Below, in pieces: positions 33,411 to 42,634 of a stretch of DNA of 56,561 bases. How positions within the stretch are numbered: the stretch's first letter is position 1; each line of letters begins with the position of its first letter. The notes under the pieces are model-generated. The model was not told the DNA's origin, ran no database searches, and worked only from the letters and a program-made list of their open reading frames with translations. Both the position numbers and the translations under genes were made by a program. The stretch spans positions 1 to 56,561 of the forward strand of contig CAMJWT010000013.1 in the NCBI GenBank assembly GCA_946409545.1. Reading direction: 5' to 3'. The stretch is from RUG12783 sp946409545 (GTDB lineage Bacteria > Bacillota_I > Bacilli_A > RF39 > UBA660).

Positions 33411-34089
33411 ATTGATATTTTAATACTTCTAAAATTAAATTATCTTTTTTGGTATTTGCAATAATCTTATTAAATCTAAATTTACCAATCTTTCTTATAG
33501 AAAAAGTATCGTTTTCTTTAATAAGTTTATCAGGATCTTTTAATATTTCATAATTATATACAACTTGTTTATCTTTTATTAAATCCTTAACTGTATCTCG
33601 ATTTGTTTTTATTGTTCTAGCAATAACACTATCTAATCTTAAACTTGATGTTATTACTTTTAAATATTCAAATTTTGGTACATAGTCGTCCATTGTACTT
33701 AAATCTACTTCATTAAGTTTAATATTGACATTACTTATTTTCTTTAATTCACTTTCAAAATAATAGCGATAATTTTCTAAAACATAAACATAATAATGAT
33801 CTTTATTTATTACAATATCTCCAAATAAATTATCTTCTATTTTTAAACTATATAAACTTCCCATAATATCTTGATGTCTTAATTCAGTGGGTGTTATTAT
33901 TTCAAATAAAACGACCTCAGGAAATCTATTTTTATATAAAATATTTTTTTCACTATAAGGATATGGTTTATAAATTTCATAACTATTTTTTTTAAGATGT
34001 CTTGTAATTTCATCAAGTTCATTAGGCTTAAGAAAAAAGGTATGACCATAACTATTTAATTTATTTATGGTTTTTTCAACAAGATACAT
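33409..34089 (-). CDS. ylmH: S4-domain RNA-binding protein, YlmH family
   Basis: 226 residues with the YlmH layout: an N-terminal part with VVLFEIITPTELRHQDIMGS, a central GDIVINKDHYYVYVLENY segment, and a C-terminal S4 RNA-binding domain (about 150-220: SLRLDSVIARTIKTNRDTVK, QVVYNYEILKDPDKLI). Bacillus YlmH lies in the ylm/divIVA cluster and acts on stalled ribosomes; here it is separate from any cell division cluster. GGTGAT lies before ATG 34089 behind a TGA-TAAAAT box at 34105-34110. Confidence 0.9.
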   Translation of the reverse strand: MYLVEKTINKLNSYGHTFFLKPNELDEITRHLKKNSYEIYKPYPYSEKNILYKNRFPEVVLFEIITPTELRHQDIMGSLYSLKIEDNLFGDIVINKDHYYVYVLENYRYYFESELKKISNVNIKLNEVDLSTMDDYVPKFEYLKVITSSLRLDSVIARTIKTNRDTVKDLIKDKQVVYNYEILKDPDKLIKENDTFSIRKIGKFRFNKIIANTKKDNLILEVLKYQ

Positions 34090-34132
34090 AAAATCACCAA
34101 AAATATTTTATCATATAAAAAATAAAAATAAA

Positions 34133-34158
34133 TGATATACTTATAATAGAGGTGCTTA
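34133..34158 (+). promoter_or_regulatory. Extended -10 promoter with SD at +1
   Basis: TGA-TATACT (hexamer 34136-34141), AGAGGTG from 34148 (predicted +1), ATG 34158. Confidence 0.55.
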
Positions 34159-36089
34159 TGGAAAATAAATCAAATTCAATTAAATCGATTTTTTTATTTA
34201 TATGTATTATTGGTGTAGTTTTATTTTTGGCCTTTGATGGACTATCTTTATTTAGTAAGAAGATTCCTGAAGATGATCCAATAATCGAAACAAAGATAAC
34301 CATAAATTTCAGTTTAAAAGGTAATAAAGAAATAAGTATTGCTAGAGGAGCTACTTATACTGACCCTGGTTTTAAAGCTATTGGTAGTGATGGTAAAGAC
34401 TATAGTGATAATGTAACAGTAAGTGGTAACGTTGATACTAATAAAGTTGGTAGATATACTATTACATATACTTTAAGTGTTCCTAATAATAATAAAAAAT
34501 TAACAAGAACTGTTAATGTTGTTAATAAAGATGTACCTGTTACTTCAATAAAAACTAGTAAAGATAATTATTCTATTGAAGTTGGTGAATTAGTTGTTAT
34601 TAAAGCAACTGTTGAACCAAAGAACGCAACTAATAAGAATTTAAAATGGTCTAGTAGTAATAATAATATTGTAAAAGTATCTAATGGTAGAATTCAAGGT
34701 GTTAATAAAGGTACAGCCAATATTATTATTAAAGATAGTTCAGGTAAGGTATCTAAGACTGTTAAAGTAACAGTTAAAGAAAAGGTAACTATTACTTTTG
34801 CATTAAAAGGTAGTAATAATATAACTATAACTGTTGGTGCAAAATTTACTGATCCAGGATTTAAAGCTACTGGTAGTGATGGCAAAGATTATAGTAGTAA
34901 TGTTTCTATTAGTGGTAATGTTGATACAAATAAAGTAGGTAAATATACACTAACTTATAAATTAAAAGTTGGTTCTACTGAAAAGAAGTTAACAAGAACG
35001 ATTAATGTTGTTGAAAATAATATTCCTGTTACAGCAATTAAGACTGATAAAGATAGTTATTCTGTATACATTGGTAATTCTATTCTTGTTAAAACTACAA
35101 TTGAACCTAGTAATGCAACTAATAAAACACTTACATGGACAAGTAGTGATTCAAGTATTGCAACAGTATCAAATGGTAGTGTTAAAGGATTAAAAGCAGG
35201 TACTGTAACAATAAAAATAGAAGATAGTACGAAGAAAGTATCAAAAGAAGTAAAAGTTACTGTTAAAAAGAAACCAGTAGCTTCAACAACGGAAAAGATT
35301 CATTTTATTAAACAAAGTGTTAGTACTACAGCAGCAGGAGATGCAATTCTTCTTGAATCTAATGGACATTTTGCGATGATTGATACCGGTTTGAGTGATG
35401 CTACTGATCAAAAATATGTATATGATTATTTAAAAAGTGTTGGCGTAAAAAAATTAGATTTTGTTTTAATTACGCATAATCACAATGATCATATTGGTGG
35501 TTTTGTTTATTTAGCAGATAAACTACCAGTTGGAAAACTATATATTAAAACATATTTAGGTAAAGATTCTAAGTCTAGTACAAATAAAACAAGATATAAT
35601 AATGCAATTAATAAAGCTAATGAAAAAAAGATTCCAATAACATATATTGATAAAAGTTTTACTGATGGCAAAGGTTTTGTTTTCCAAGATATGACAATTA
35701 ACCTATATAATACAAGTCAAGTACTTCACGATAATGAAAATGGTAATACAGTATTAGAATTTGTTAAAACAAACGGATATCGAATTCTATTAACAGGTGA
35801 TCTTTATAGTTATTCTGATAATGTAGCCTATATGTTAAATTTATCTAAGAAAAGTGAATTCCAAAATCTTGATATTTTAAAAGTACCACATCATGGTTAT
35901 GGATCATGTGCTTTTAAAAATAGTAAGAAAGCTGCTAATAATATGAATCCTAAATATTTAATAATTACAGGTAGTGCTAAAGTATGTGATGGTGTCTTTA
36001 GTAGCAAGATACCAAGATATTATGTTAAGAGTTCATCAAAGAATGCTGTCGTTGTAACATTAGGAAGCAGTATCAAGATATCAAGTTAG
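34158..36089 (+). CDS. Ig-repeat surface protein with metallo-beta-lactamase-fold domain, 643 aa
   Basis: A membrane anchor (about 9-27) is followed by two copies of a two-domain unit: an Ig_5011-type domain (YTDPGFKAIGSDGKDYSDNV; second copy FTDPGFKATGSDGKDYSSNV) and a BIG2-type domain (NATNKNLKWSSSNN; second NATNKTLTWTSSDS). The C-terminal 260 residues are a metallo-beta-lactamase fold with ligands H440, H442, D444 and H445 (THNHNDHIGG), then LLTGDLYS and VPHHGYGSC. It resembles the ComEC C-terminal domain, without channel helices. So it is an outside-facing metal hydrolase, perhaps on nucleic acid or phosphate esters. Confidence 0.85.
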   Translation: MENKSNSIKSIFLFICIIGVVLFLAFDGLSLFSKKIPEDDPIIETKITINFSLKGNKEISIARGATYTDPGFKAIGSDGKDYSDNVTVSGNVDTNKVGRYTITYTLSVPNNNKKLTRTVNVVNKDVPVTSIKTSKDNYSIEVGELVVIKATVEPKNATNKNLKWSSSNNNIVKVSNGRIQGVNKGTANIIIKDSSGKVSKTVKVTVKEKVTITFALKGSNNITITVGAKFTDPGFKATGSDGKDYSSNVSISGNVDTNKVGKYTLTYKLKVGSTEKKLTRTINVVENNIPVTAIKTDKDSYSVYIGNSILVKTTIEPSNATNKTLTWTSSDSSIATVSNGSVKGLKAGTVTIKIEDSTKKVSKEVKVTVKKKPVASTTEKIHFIKQSVSTTAAGDAILLESNGHFAMIDTGLSDATDQKYVYDYLKSVGVKKLDFVLITHNHNDHIGGFVYLADKLPVGKLYIKTYLGKDSKSSTNKTRYNNAINKANEKKIPITYIDKSFTDGKGFVFQDMTINLYNTSQVLHDNENGNTVLEFVKTNGYRILLTGDLYSYSDNVAYMLNLSKKSEFQNLDILKVPHHGYGSCAFKNSKKAANNMNPKYLIITGSAKVCDGVFSSKIPRYYVKSSSKNAVVVTLGSSIKISS

Positions 36090-36095
36090 AGTTTA

Positions 36096-36123
36096 TTGAC
36101 AAATAAGGAAAAAATGATATAAT
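36096..36123 (+). promoter_or_regulatory. asnS promoter
   Basis: TTGACA (36096-36101), 16-bp spacer, TATAAT (36118-36123) with TGA before it. Confidence 0.85.
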
Positions 36124-36129
36124 ATTTTC

Positions 36130-36374
36130 ATAAATCTTTGATGAAGAGAAGTAATATTAATAAACTTATAAGCGAGTTAGGTATGGTGCGAGCTAACAAA
36201 GAAATATTAATATGAATAACACTTCGGAGAGCTTATACGAATTAAGTAGTACAAGTCGGATGTTGCCGTTATAACAACTAAGGTTTTTTGACCGGAGAGA
36301 TTACGTTAGTAATAATTAGGGTGGTACCGCGAACTATAGAGTCATTCGTCCCTTTGTGGAAGATGACTCTTTTT
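36130..36374 (+). promoter_or_regulatory. T-box leader, specifier AAC (Asn)
   Basis: The T-box signature AGGGTGGTACCGCG is at 36318-36331. Stem I closes with GAAGT (36148-36152) and ACTTC (36221-36225), and the codon AAC (36218-36220) followed by A lies on the 3' side of the specifier loop, matching asparagine. A terminator hairpin follows (AGAGTCAT at 36338-36345 with ATGACTCT at 36363-36370, then T-run). Uncharged tRNA-Asn should prevent termination and turn on asnS. Confidence 0.93.
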
Positions 36375-36393
36375 ATATTTTTAGGAGGATTTT

Positions 36394-37767
36394 ATGGATG
36401 TAAAAGAACTTTACGAGAAAATTAAAAAAATGATGGGTAAAGAAGTTACTTTATCCGGATGGGTTCGTAACCATCGTAAACAAAAAGAATTTGGTTTTAT
36501 TGATTTTTCCGATGGAACTTGTTTTAAACATGTTCAATTAGTTTATACAGATAAGTTAGATGACTTTGATGAAATAACAAAAATCAAAATAGGTTCTAGT
36601 ATCGAAGTAGTTGGTACAGTTATTGAATCAGAAGGTGCTGGTCAAGATTTTGAAATAAGTGTTAAAAAGATTAAACTTCTTGGTGATTGTCCTGATGAAT
36701 ATCCAATACAACCTAAAAGACATACTAGAGAATTTTTAAGAGATGAGGCTTATTTAAGACCACGTACAAATCTTTTCCAAGCGGTATTTAGAGTACGTAG
36801 TGTGGCTTCTATGGCCATTCATACTTATTTTCAAGAACATGGATACGTTTATTTTCATGCTCCACTAATTACAGCAAGTGACTGTGAAGGAGCTGGTCAA
36901 ATGTTCCAAGTTACTACTTTGGATTTAAATAGAATCGCTAAAAGTGGCAAAGTTGATTATTCTAAAGATTTCTTTGGAAAGAGTGCTGGACTTACAGTAT
37001 CAGGACAACTTGAAGCAGAAACTTTTGCTCTAGCTTATAAGAAAACTTATACTTTTGGACCTACATTTAGAGCTGAAAACTCAAATACTAAGACACATGC
37101 TAGTGAATTTTGGATGATTGAACCTGAAATCGCTTTCTGTGATTTAGAGCAAGATATGGATATTATGGAAGATATGCTTAAATATATTGTTAAGTATGTT
37201 CTTGATAAATGTCCTGATGAAATGGCTTTCTTTGATTCTTTTGTTGAAAAGGGATTACTTGATAAATTAAAGAGATTATTAAAGAGTAAGTTTACAAGAA
37301 TAAGTCATCATGATGTTATTAAGATTTTAAAAGAAGCCGATGTTAAATGGGAATTTGCTCCAGAATATGGTGAAGATATTGCTAAAGAACATGAAAAATA
37401 TATTACAGAATACTTTAATGGACCAGTATTTATTAAAGATTGGCCAAAAGATATTAAAGCCTTCTATATGAAACAAAATGATGATGGTGAAACCGTTGCA
37501 GCAGTAGACCTTGAAGTACCAGGAGCAGGTGAACTAATTGGTGGATCACAACGTGAAGAAGATTATGATAAGTTAGTTCGTCGTATGGAAGAACTTGGTA
37601 TGGAAAAAGAATCTATGGAATGGTATTTAAACCTTCGTCGTTTTGGAGGATGTGTTCATTCTGGATTTGGTATGGGATTTGAAAGATTACTTATTTATCT
37701 AACAGGTGTTGAGAATATAAGAGATGTTATTCCTTACCCAAGAACACCAGGTAACTGTGAATATTAA
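36394..37767 (+). CDS. asnS: Asparaginyl-tRNA synthetase
   Basis: 457 residues: an N-terminal OB-fold anticodon-binding domain (VTLSGWVRNHRKQKEFGFID) and a class II catalytic core with LRPRTNLFQAVFRVRS (motif 1 region), TFGPTFRAENSNTKTHASEF (motif 2) and the C-terminal GFGMGFERLLIYL (motif 3). It charges tRNA-Asn with asparagine. AGGAGG lies before the start. It is controlled by the T-box leader directly upstream and ends in its own terminator. Confidence 0.97.
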   Translation: MDVKELYEKIKKMMGKEVTLSGWVRNHRKQKEFGFIDFSDGTCFKHVQLVYTDKLDDFDEITKIKIGSSIEVVGTVIESEGAGQDFEISVKKIKLLGDCPDEYPIQPKRHTREFLRDEAYLRPRTNLFQAVFRVRSVASMAIHTYFQEHGYVYFHAPLITASDCEGAGQMFQVTTLDLNRIAKSGKVDYSKDFFGKSAGLTVSGQLEAETFALAYKKTYTFGPTFRAENSNTKTHASEFWMIEPEIAFCDLEQDMDIMEDMLKYIVKYVLDKCPDEMAFFDSFVEKGLLDKLKRLLKSKFTRISHHDVIKILKEADVKWEFAPEYGEDIAKEHEKYITEYFNGPVFIKDWPKDIKAFYMKQNDDGETVAAVDLEVPGAGELIGGSQREEDYDKLVRRMEELGMEKESMEWYLNLRRFGGCVHSGFGMGFERLLIYLTGVENIRDVIPYPRTPGNCEY

Positions 37768-37793
37768 GATATAGGAAACTATATCTTTTTTTT
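37766..37793 (+). terminator. Terminator after asnS
   Basis: Stem AAGATATAG/CTATATCTT, loop GAAA, T-run. Confidence 0.88.
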
Positions 37794-37804
37794 ATGCAAT
37801 AATT

Positions 37805-37826
37805 TATAATTAAATTGGTGATAGTA
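37805..37826 (+). promoter_or_regulatory. -10 box with SD at +1
   Basis: TATAAT 37805-37810 (no TG extension), GGTGAT at 37817 (predicted +1), ATG 37826. Confidence 0.5.
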
Positions 37827-38263
37827 TGACTCTATTTAGATTAAGAAGGAAAAAGTTAATTAAAGTATTTGATAAATACAGTAAAAAGATTTTTGATTCT
37901 AAGAAATTATCTGGAAAAGATTATCAAATATTATTTTATAAATTAATTAGTGTTATAAAATCTCGTAAGTATAATAGTGATATTAATTTTGATCCAAGAG
38001 GAAGAAGAAATTTCTTAAAAGAAGAAATCATTGATTATTTAAAAAATAGCAAATATAAAGAAGCTTTAGGAGACTTAAAAGAATATATTTATGATCAAAG
38101 TTATTGTTATCGAGATGTTAGCGCTTATAGTTCTTTTGAAGAGGCATCTAAAGCTCAAGAATATAATTTGATTTATAATAGAAAAGGTTATATTTGTAGA
38201 GAGGATAAAGATATTATTCTAATAATAATTGAACTGTTTAGATATTATTTAAAAATAAATTGA
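37826..38263 (+). CDS. Hypothetical protein, 145 aa
   Basis: A basic, mostly helical cytoplasmic protein with Arg/Lys-rich start (RLRRKKLIKVF) and a Tyr/Ser-rich middle (DQSYCYRDVSAYSSFEEA). No signal peptide, membrane segment or known motif is visible. It uses a TGA stop. It has its own compact promoter and no close partner. Function unknown. Confidence 0.7.
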   Translation: MTLFRLRRKKLIKVFDKYSKKIFDSKKLSGKDYQILFYKLISVIKSRKYNSDINFDPRGRRNFLKEEIIDYLKNSKYKEALGDLKEYIYDQSYCYRDVSAYSSFEEASKAQEYNLIYNRKGYICREDKDIILIIIELFRYYLKIN

Positions 38264-38308
38264 ATTGTTTAAATATAATTGCTATAATTAAGTAGAATAG
38301 GAGAGTTT

Positions 38309-39082
38309 ATGAAAGATAAAGAGGAAGAGAAAATCAAAGAAGTTAATTCTCGTACAGTAAGAAGAAAAATTAAAAGAGGAGATGTTGGTAAAACAGCTGT
38401 AACTGGAAAAACTGTTGTTTTAAAAAAGAAACCAATTTCTAAAGAAGAAGTTAAAAAAGAAATTAAAGAAGAAAAGAAAATTGAATCAAAGAAAGAAGAA
38501 GTCAAAAAGAAAGTAGAATATCCTAAAAACAAAAATAATAAAGCTCCATATGTTTTCTTCACAGTAGTTAGTATTTTATATTTTGCGATATCAATTTGTT
38601 TAATAGGATATGCTTCATATAAAGCTATTGCTGTAGCAAGAGCATGCAAGAATAGTACTATTGATACTTTTGTTACAGAAAAAATGTTAAATGATAGAGT
38701 TGTATTCAATGAAGATAATGTTACAATCTATGAAGAAAATCATGTTGGCAATAAACAAGTAATTGGTTATTACTTTATAGTATTAACAACATTTGTAATT
38801 ACATCATTCATTCTCGCTGTTATCTTTTCTTATTTATCAGAATACTTCACTGATAAAAGGTTTAATGATCCATTTAAAGATGATAGTATCAAATATATGA
38901 AGAAATGTGCTTATTTAGCAGTATCAATCCTATGTGTTTCAACATTAAGTGCCGTTTTACAAAAAATCTTATCACCATTTAATATTTCGGTAGTAGCAAT
39001 TGAATCAGTATTTGTAATTGCTGTTGCAACAATATGTGGTTATATTATTATTGAAAGAGGAAACGAAATAACAAAAGAATAG
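38309..39082 (+). CDS. Membrane protein with highly charged N-terminus, 257 aa
   Basis: The first ~75 residues are extremely rich in Lys and Glu (for example KEEVKKEIKEEKKIESKKEE), probably a helical or disordered cytoplasmic tail. Four membrane segments follow (about 80-105, 150-175, 198-218, 225-247), with a 40-residue outside loop between the first two that holds one Cys (ARACKNST). It has no recognised family. AGGAG precedes the ATG. Confidence 0.75.
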   Translation: MKDKEEEKIKEVNSRTVRRKIKRGDVGKTAVTGKTVVLKKKPISKEEVKKEIKEEKKIESKKEEVKKKVEYPKNKNNKAPYVFFTVVSILYFAISICLIGYASYKAIAVARACKNSTIDTFVTEKMLNDRVVFNEDNVTIYEENHVGNKQVIGYYFIVLTTFVITSFILAVIFSYLSEYFTDKRFNDPFKDDSIKYMKKCAYLAVSILCVSTLSAVLQKILSPFNISVVAIESVFVIAVATICGYIIIERGNEITKE

Positions 39083-39102
39083 ATTTTTCTATTCTTTTTT
39101 TT
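39073..39102 (+). terminator. Terminator
   Basis: AAAAGAATAG pairs with CTATTCTTTT, then T-run; overlaps the stop codon. Confidence 0.85.
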
Positions 39103-39181
39103 ATTATTTACGTATAAATTTGACTACTATTATTTTTTGTTTTATACTTAAAGTGTAATAAGTGTAGGAGGTTAGCAAAAT

Positions 39182-40450
39182 ATGGAGCGAAAAATAACTG
39201 AAGAATTTCTAAAATGGAAAAGAGATAGTATTACAAAACCTTTTTGCCTTTATGGAGCAAGACAAGTAGGAAAGACATACTCATCTATTGAGTTTGGTAG
39301 AAAGTATTATAAGAATATAGCCTATTTTGATACATACAATAATAGTGAACTACATGATATTATGATGCAAGAAAAAGTAGTAGATAGATTAATTACAAAA
39401 TTATCACTACTTGCTAGTGAAACTATTTTTAAAGATGATACTTTAATCATTTTTGATAATGTAACAGATATGAATTATCTTAAGGCCTTAAAAATATTTT
39501 GTTATCCTGATAATCAATATCATGTTATCGCAATAACCAATAATCGTGATGAAATGGTTAAGTCTCGTGTTGAAGATATTTATTATCGACCTATGTTTGA
39601 AATGGATTTTGAAGAATTTTTAATAAACAGTGATAAGAAACAATTAATCGATTTTATTAAAGATAGTTACGATACAGGAAAACCAATGCCTTTTCATCAA
39701 ATGGCTATTGATGCCTACAATGATTATTTAATTACAGGTGGTTTCCCAGAAGTTGTTAATGCTTATTTAGAAAGTAATGATGAATTATTAATTGAAGGAA
39801 TTAAAAAGAAAATAATTGATATTTATGAAATTGAATACGCTAAACTTGATTTAGATAGTTTTAATCGTAGTCTAGAAATACTTAGTAGTATTCCCGAACA
39901 ATTAAAGAAAGATAATAAGAAATTCCAATATGGAGTTATTAAAAAAGGTGGAAGAAGTAAAGAATATGATGATGTTATTAACTTACTTGCAAGTAATAAT
40001 ATTGTAAGTAGAAGTTTTAGAATAACAGATGTTAAAAGTCCCCTTGTTACTAATAAAGATAGTGATTGTTTTAAGGTATATTATAACGATGTAGGACTAC
40101 TATATACTTTATTACATATGAATAGAGCTAAATTAATGAATAATGATGATTTAAGAAGAATCTTAATAGAAAATAATGTTGCTAATATGATATCTAATTG
40201 GGGATATAGTCTATATTATTATCAATCAGAAGGAAAAGCTGAAGTATCTTTTGTAATTCAAAATAGAAATGGTAAAATCATACCTATTGAAGTAGTTAAT
40301 AAAAGACTTACTAAAGCTAAATCATTATCTTTACTATTATCAAAGTTTGATATAAATGATTCATATCGTATTACTGAAGAGAATTTTGGTAAAAAGAAAA
40401 ATGTCTACTCAGTACCTGTTTATGCAATCTTTTGTTTAAATTTAAGATAG
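39182..40450 (+). CDS. AAA_14/DUF4143 ATP-binding protein, 422 aa
   Basis: An N-terminal AAA_14 ATPase domain (Walker A GARQVGKTYS at about 24-33; Walker B-like DTLIIFDNV) and a C-terminal DUF4143 domain (YYNDVGLLYTLL, then ENNVANMISNWGYSLYYY with the nuclease-like EVSFVIQ...GKIIPIEVV strands). This two-domain family is very common in bacteria; its role is unsettled. The C-terminal part resembles PD-(D/E)xK folds. AGGAGG precedes the ATG. It is single, with its own promoter region. Confidence 0.92.
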   Translation: MERKITEEFLKWKRDSITKPFCLYGARQVGKTYSSIEFGRKYYKNIAYFDTYNNSELHDIMMQEKVVDRLITKLSLLASETIFKDDTLIIFDNVTDMNYLKALKIFCYPDNQYHVIAITNNRDEMVKSRVEDIYYRPMFEMDFEEFLINSDKKQLIDFIKDSYDTGKPMPFHQMAIDAYNDYLITGGFPEVVNAYLESNDELLIEGIKKKIIDIYEIEYAKLDLDSFNRSLEILSSIPEQLKKDNKKFQYGVIKKGGRSKEYDDVINLLASNNIVSRSFRITDVKSPLVTNKDSDCFKVYYNDVGLLYTLLHMNRAKLMNNDDLRRILIENNVANMISNWGYSLYYYQSEGKAEVSFVIQNRNGKIIPIEVVNKRLTKAKSLSLLLSKFDINDSYRITEENFGKKKNVYSVPVYAIFCLNLR

Positions 40451-40452
40451 TA

Positions 40453-40477
40453 TGATATAATTACTTTGGTGATTAAA
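40453..40477 (+). promoter_or_regulatory. Extended -10 promoter with SD at +1
   Basis: TGA-TATAAT (hexamer 40456-40461), GGTGAT at 40468 (exactly the predicted +1), ATG 40477. Confidence 0.6.
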
Positions 40478-40728
40478 TGAAAAAAAATGATTTTAAATAT
40501 ATTATTGCATTTATGATATTTCTAGCAATAATTATATTAATATTTAAATTTATAGCATGGTTACTACCATATGCTTTAGTGCTTCTTGGTGTATATCTTG
40601 TATATGTCTTTATTATTAAAGTTAAAGATCGTAGTATTGAGTTAAGTAATAAAGAAGATAAAAATAATAAAAAGAATAAAAACAAAGATATAAAAGAAGC
40701 TGAAATTGTAAAAGAGAAAAATAACTAA
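40477..40728 (+). CDS. Small membrane protein, 83 aa
   Basis: Two adjacent hydrophobic segments (about 8-27 and 30-48) form a membrane hairpin, followed by a Lys/Asn/Glu-rich tail (KDRSIELSNKEDKNNKKNK). No family is recognised. The compact promoter and a strong terminator behind it indicate a single-gene transcript. Confidence 0.7.
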   Translation: MKKNDFKYIIAFMIFLAIIILIFKFIAWLLPYALVLLGVYLVYVFIIKVKDRSIELSNKEDKNNKKNKNKDIKEAEIVKEKNN

Positions 40729-40749
40729 AATAGGCTTAGCCTATTTTTT
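40727..40749 (+). terminator. Terminator
   Basis: AAAATAGGC pairs with GCCTATTTT, then T-run. Confidence 0.88.
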
Positions 40750-40762
40750 AGTAGAGGTTAAT

Positions 40763-42598
40763 ATGTGTGGATTCGTAGGTTTTTGTGATAAAAAAGAAAA
40801 AAAAGAAAAAGATAAATTAATAAAAAAGATGGCCGAACGTATTATTCATCGTGGGCCAGATAGTGATGGTTATTATACTGATAATAATATTGCTTTAGGT
40901 TTCAGAAGATTATCTATTATCGATTTATCTGGTGGAGATCAACCCATTTTTAATGAAAAACATGATAAAGTAATTGTTTTTAATGGAGAAGTATATAATT
41001 ATCGAGAGCTAAGACAAGATTTATTAGAAAAAGGTCATAAATTTAGTACAACTAGTGATACTGAAGTAGTACTTCATGGATATGAAGAATATGGTGAAGA
41101 CTTATTTAATATGTTACGTGGCATGTATGCTTTTGTTATTTATGACATTAAAAAGAATGAACTAATTGGTGTCCGTGATATTTTTGGTATTAAACCGTTC
41201 TATTATTATAAAGATGATAAAGAATTTATGTTTGGAAGTGAGATTAAGTCATTTCTTGATCATCCAAACTTTGTTAAAGAATTAAATAAGGAAGCGTTAG
41301 AACCATATCTATGTTTTCAATCTAGTGTTTTAAATGAAACATTCTTTAAAAATGTTTATAAGTTAAAACCAGGTCATTTCTTAAAATATAATAAAGATGG
41401 TTTAAAAATAACTGAATATCATAGTCTTGATTATAGTAAAGAAAATGATAGTTTCAAAAACTATCAAGATAAAGTTCGAAGAACCTTAGAGGATTCTATT
41501 AAATATCATCAAATTAGTGATGTAGAAGTAGGGTCATACTTATCTGGTGGTGTTGACTCTAGTTACGTTGTATCGAAGTTTCTACCAGATAAAACCTTTA
41601 CCGTTGGTTTTGATTACAATGGTTTTAATGAAACAACTTATTCTAAAGAGTTATCTGATATGTTAAATATTAATAATTATGCAAAATTAGTTACGGCTGA
41701 TGAATTCTTTAAGACCTTACCAATTGTTGAGTATCATGCTGATGAACCACATGCTAATCTTACAATGGTACCATTATATTACTTATCAAAGCTTGCAAGA
41801 GAACAAGTTAAAGTAGTATTATCAGGAGAAGGCTCTGATGAGATGTTTGGTGGTTATAATGAATATAATGTTCCTAAAATGGAAAAGTTATATTTACATC
41901 TACCATTATTCTTAAGAAAGTTTAATGCAAGTATTGCTAAAAAATTACCAAAGTTTCCTGGTAAGAATACCATAATTAAAGATAGTAATAATATTGAAAA
42001 TAGATATTTTAGTCGTGTTAATATTATGGGTACTGATGAAGCTAATAGTTTGCTTACAAAAGAATATCAATCTAATTTAACACCAGCTAAGATTGTAAAA
42101 CCATATTATGATAAGGTTAAAGGACAACCTGAAGTATTAAAGAAGATGTATATTGATACTCATTTTTGGCTTCCAAATGATATTTTACTTAAAGCTGATA
42201 AAATGAGTATGGCTAATTCTATTGAACTTCGTGTACCATTTCTTGATCGTGAAGTATGGAATTTATCAAAGGTACTTCCAACTAAATATATGGTTAGAAA
42301 AGGACAAACAAAGTATATCTTTAGAACTATTGCGCATGAATCTCTTCCAGAAGAATGGGCTAAAAGAAGAAAATTAGGTTTTCCAGTACCATTTAATACT
42401 TGGTTAAAAGAAGATAAATATTATAAAAAAGTTAAAGAACAATTTAATAAAGACTATGTTTCTCTATTCTTTGACTTAGATAAAATTAATAAGATGTTAG
42501 ATGACCATCATAATGATGTAAAACCTAATACTAGAAAGATATTTACGATTTATTGCTTCCTATTATGGTATGAAAGATATTTTATACTTGAAAAGTAA
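40763..42598 (+). CDS. asnB: Asparagine synthase (glutamine-hydrolysing)
   Basis: 611 residues. N-terminal class II glutaminase domain with nucleophile Cys2 (MCGFVGF), RRLSIIDLSGGDQPI and FNGEVYNYRELR; C-terminal synthetase domain with the PP-loop YLSGGVDSSYV and VVLSGEGSDEMFGGY. It makes asparagine from aspartate, glutamine and ATP. It lies 3 kb from the T-box-controlled asnS but has no T-box of its own; its start is just after the previous terminator, with AGAGGT upstream. Confidence 0.96.
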   Translation: MCGFVGFCDKKEKKEKDKLIKKMAERIIHRGPDSDGYYTDNNIALGFRRLSIIDLSGGDQPIFNEKHDKVIVFNGEVYNYRELRQDLLEKGHKFSTTSDTEVVLHGYEEYGEDLFNMLRGMYAFVIYDIKKNELIGVRDIFGIKPFYYYKDDKEFMFGSEIKSFLDHPNFVKELNKEALEPYLCFQSSVLNETFFKNVYKLKPGHFLKYNKDGLKITEYHSLDYSKENDSFKNYQDKVRRTLEDSIKYHQISDVEVGSYLSGGVDSSYVVSKFLPDKTFTVGFDYNGFNETTYSKELSDMLNINNYAKLVTADEFFKTLPIVEYHADEPHANLTMVPLYYLSKLAREQVKVVLSGEGSDEMFGGYNEYNVPKMEKLYLHLPLFLRKFNASIAKKLPKFPGKNTIIKDSNNIENRYFSRVNIMGTDEANSLLTKEYQSNLTPAKIVKPYYDKVKGQPEVLKKMYIDTHFWLPNDILLKADKMSMANSIELRVPFLDREVWNLSKVLPTKYMVRKGQTKYIFRTIAHESLPEEWAKRRKLGFPVPFNTWLKEDKYYKKVKEQFNKDYVSLFFDLDKINKMLDDHHNDVKPNTRKIFTIYCFLLWYERYFILEK

Positions 42599-42607
42599 AT
42601 AGGTTTG

Positions 42608-42634
42608 TGATATAATCTATCACGGTGATTGAGA
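42608..42634 (+). promoter_or_regulatory. Extended -10 promoter with SD at +1
   Basis: TGA-TATAAT (hexamer 42611-42616), GGTGATT at 42624, ATG 42634. Confidence 0.6.
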
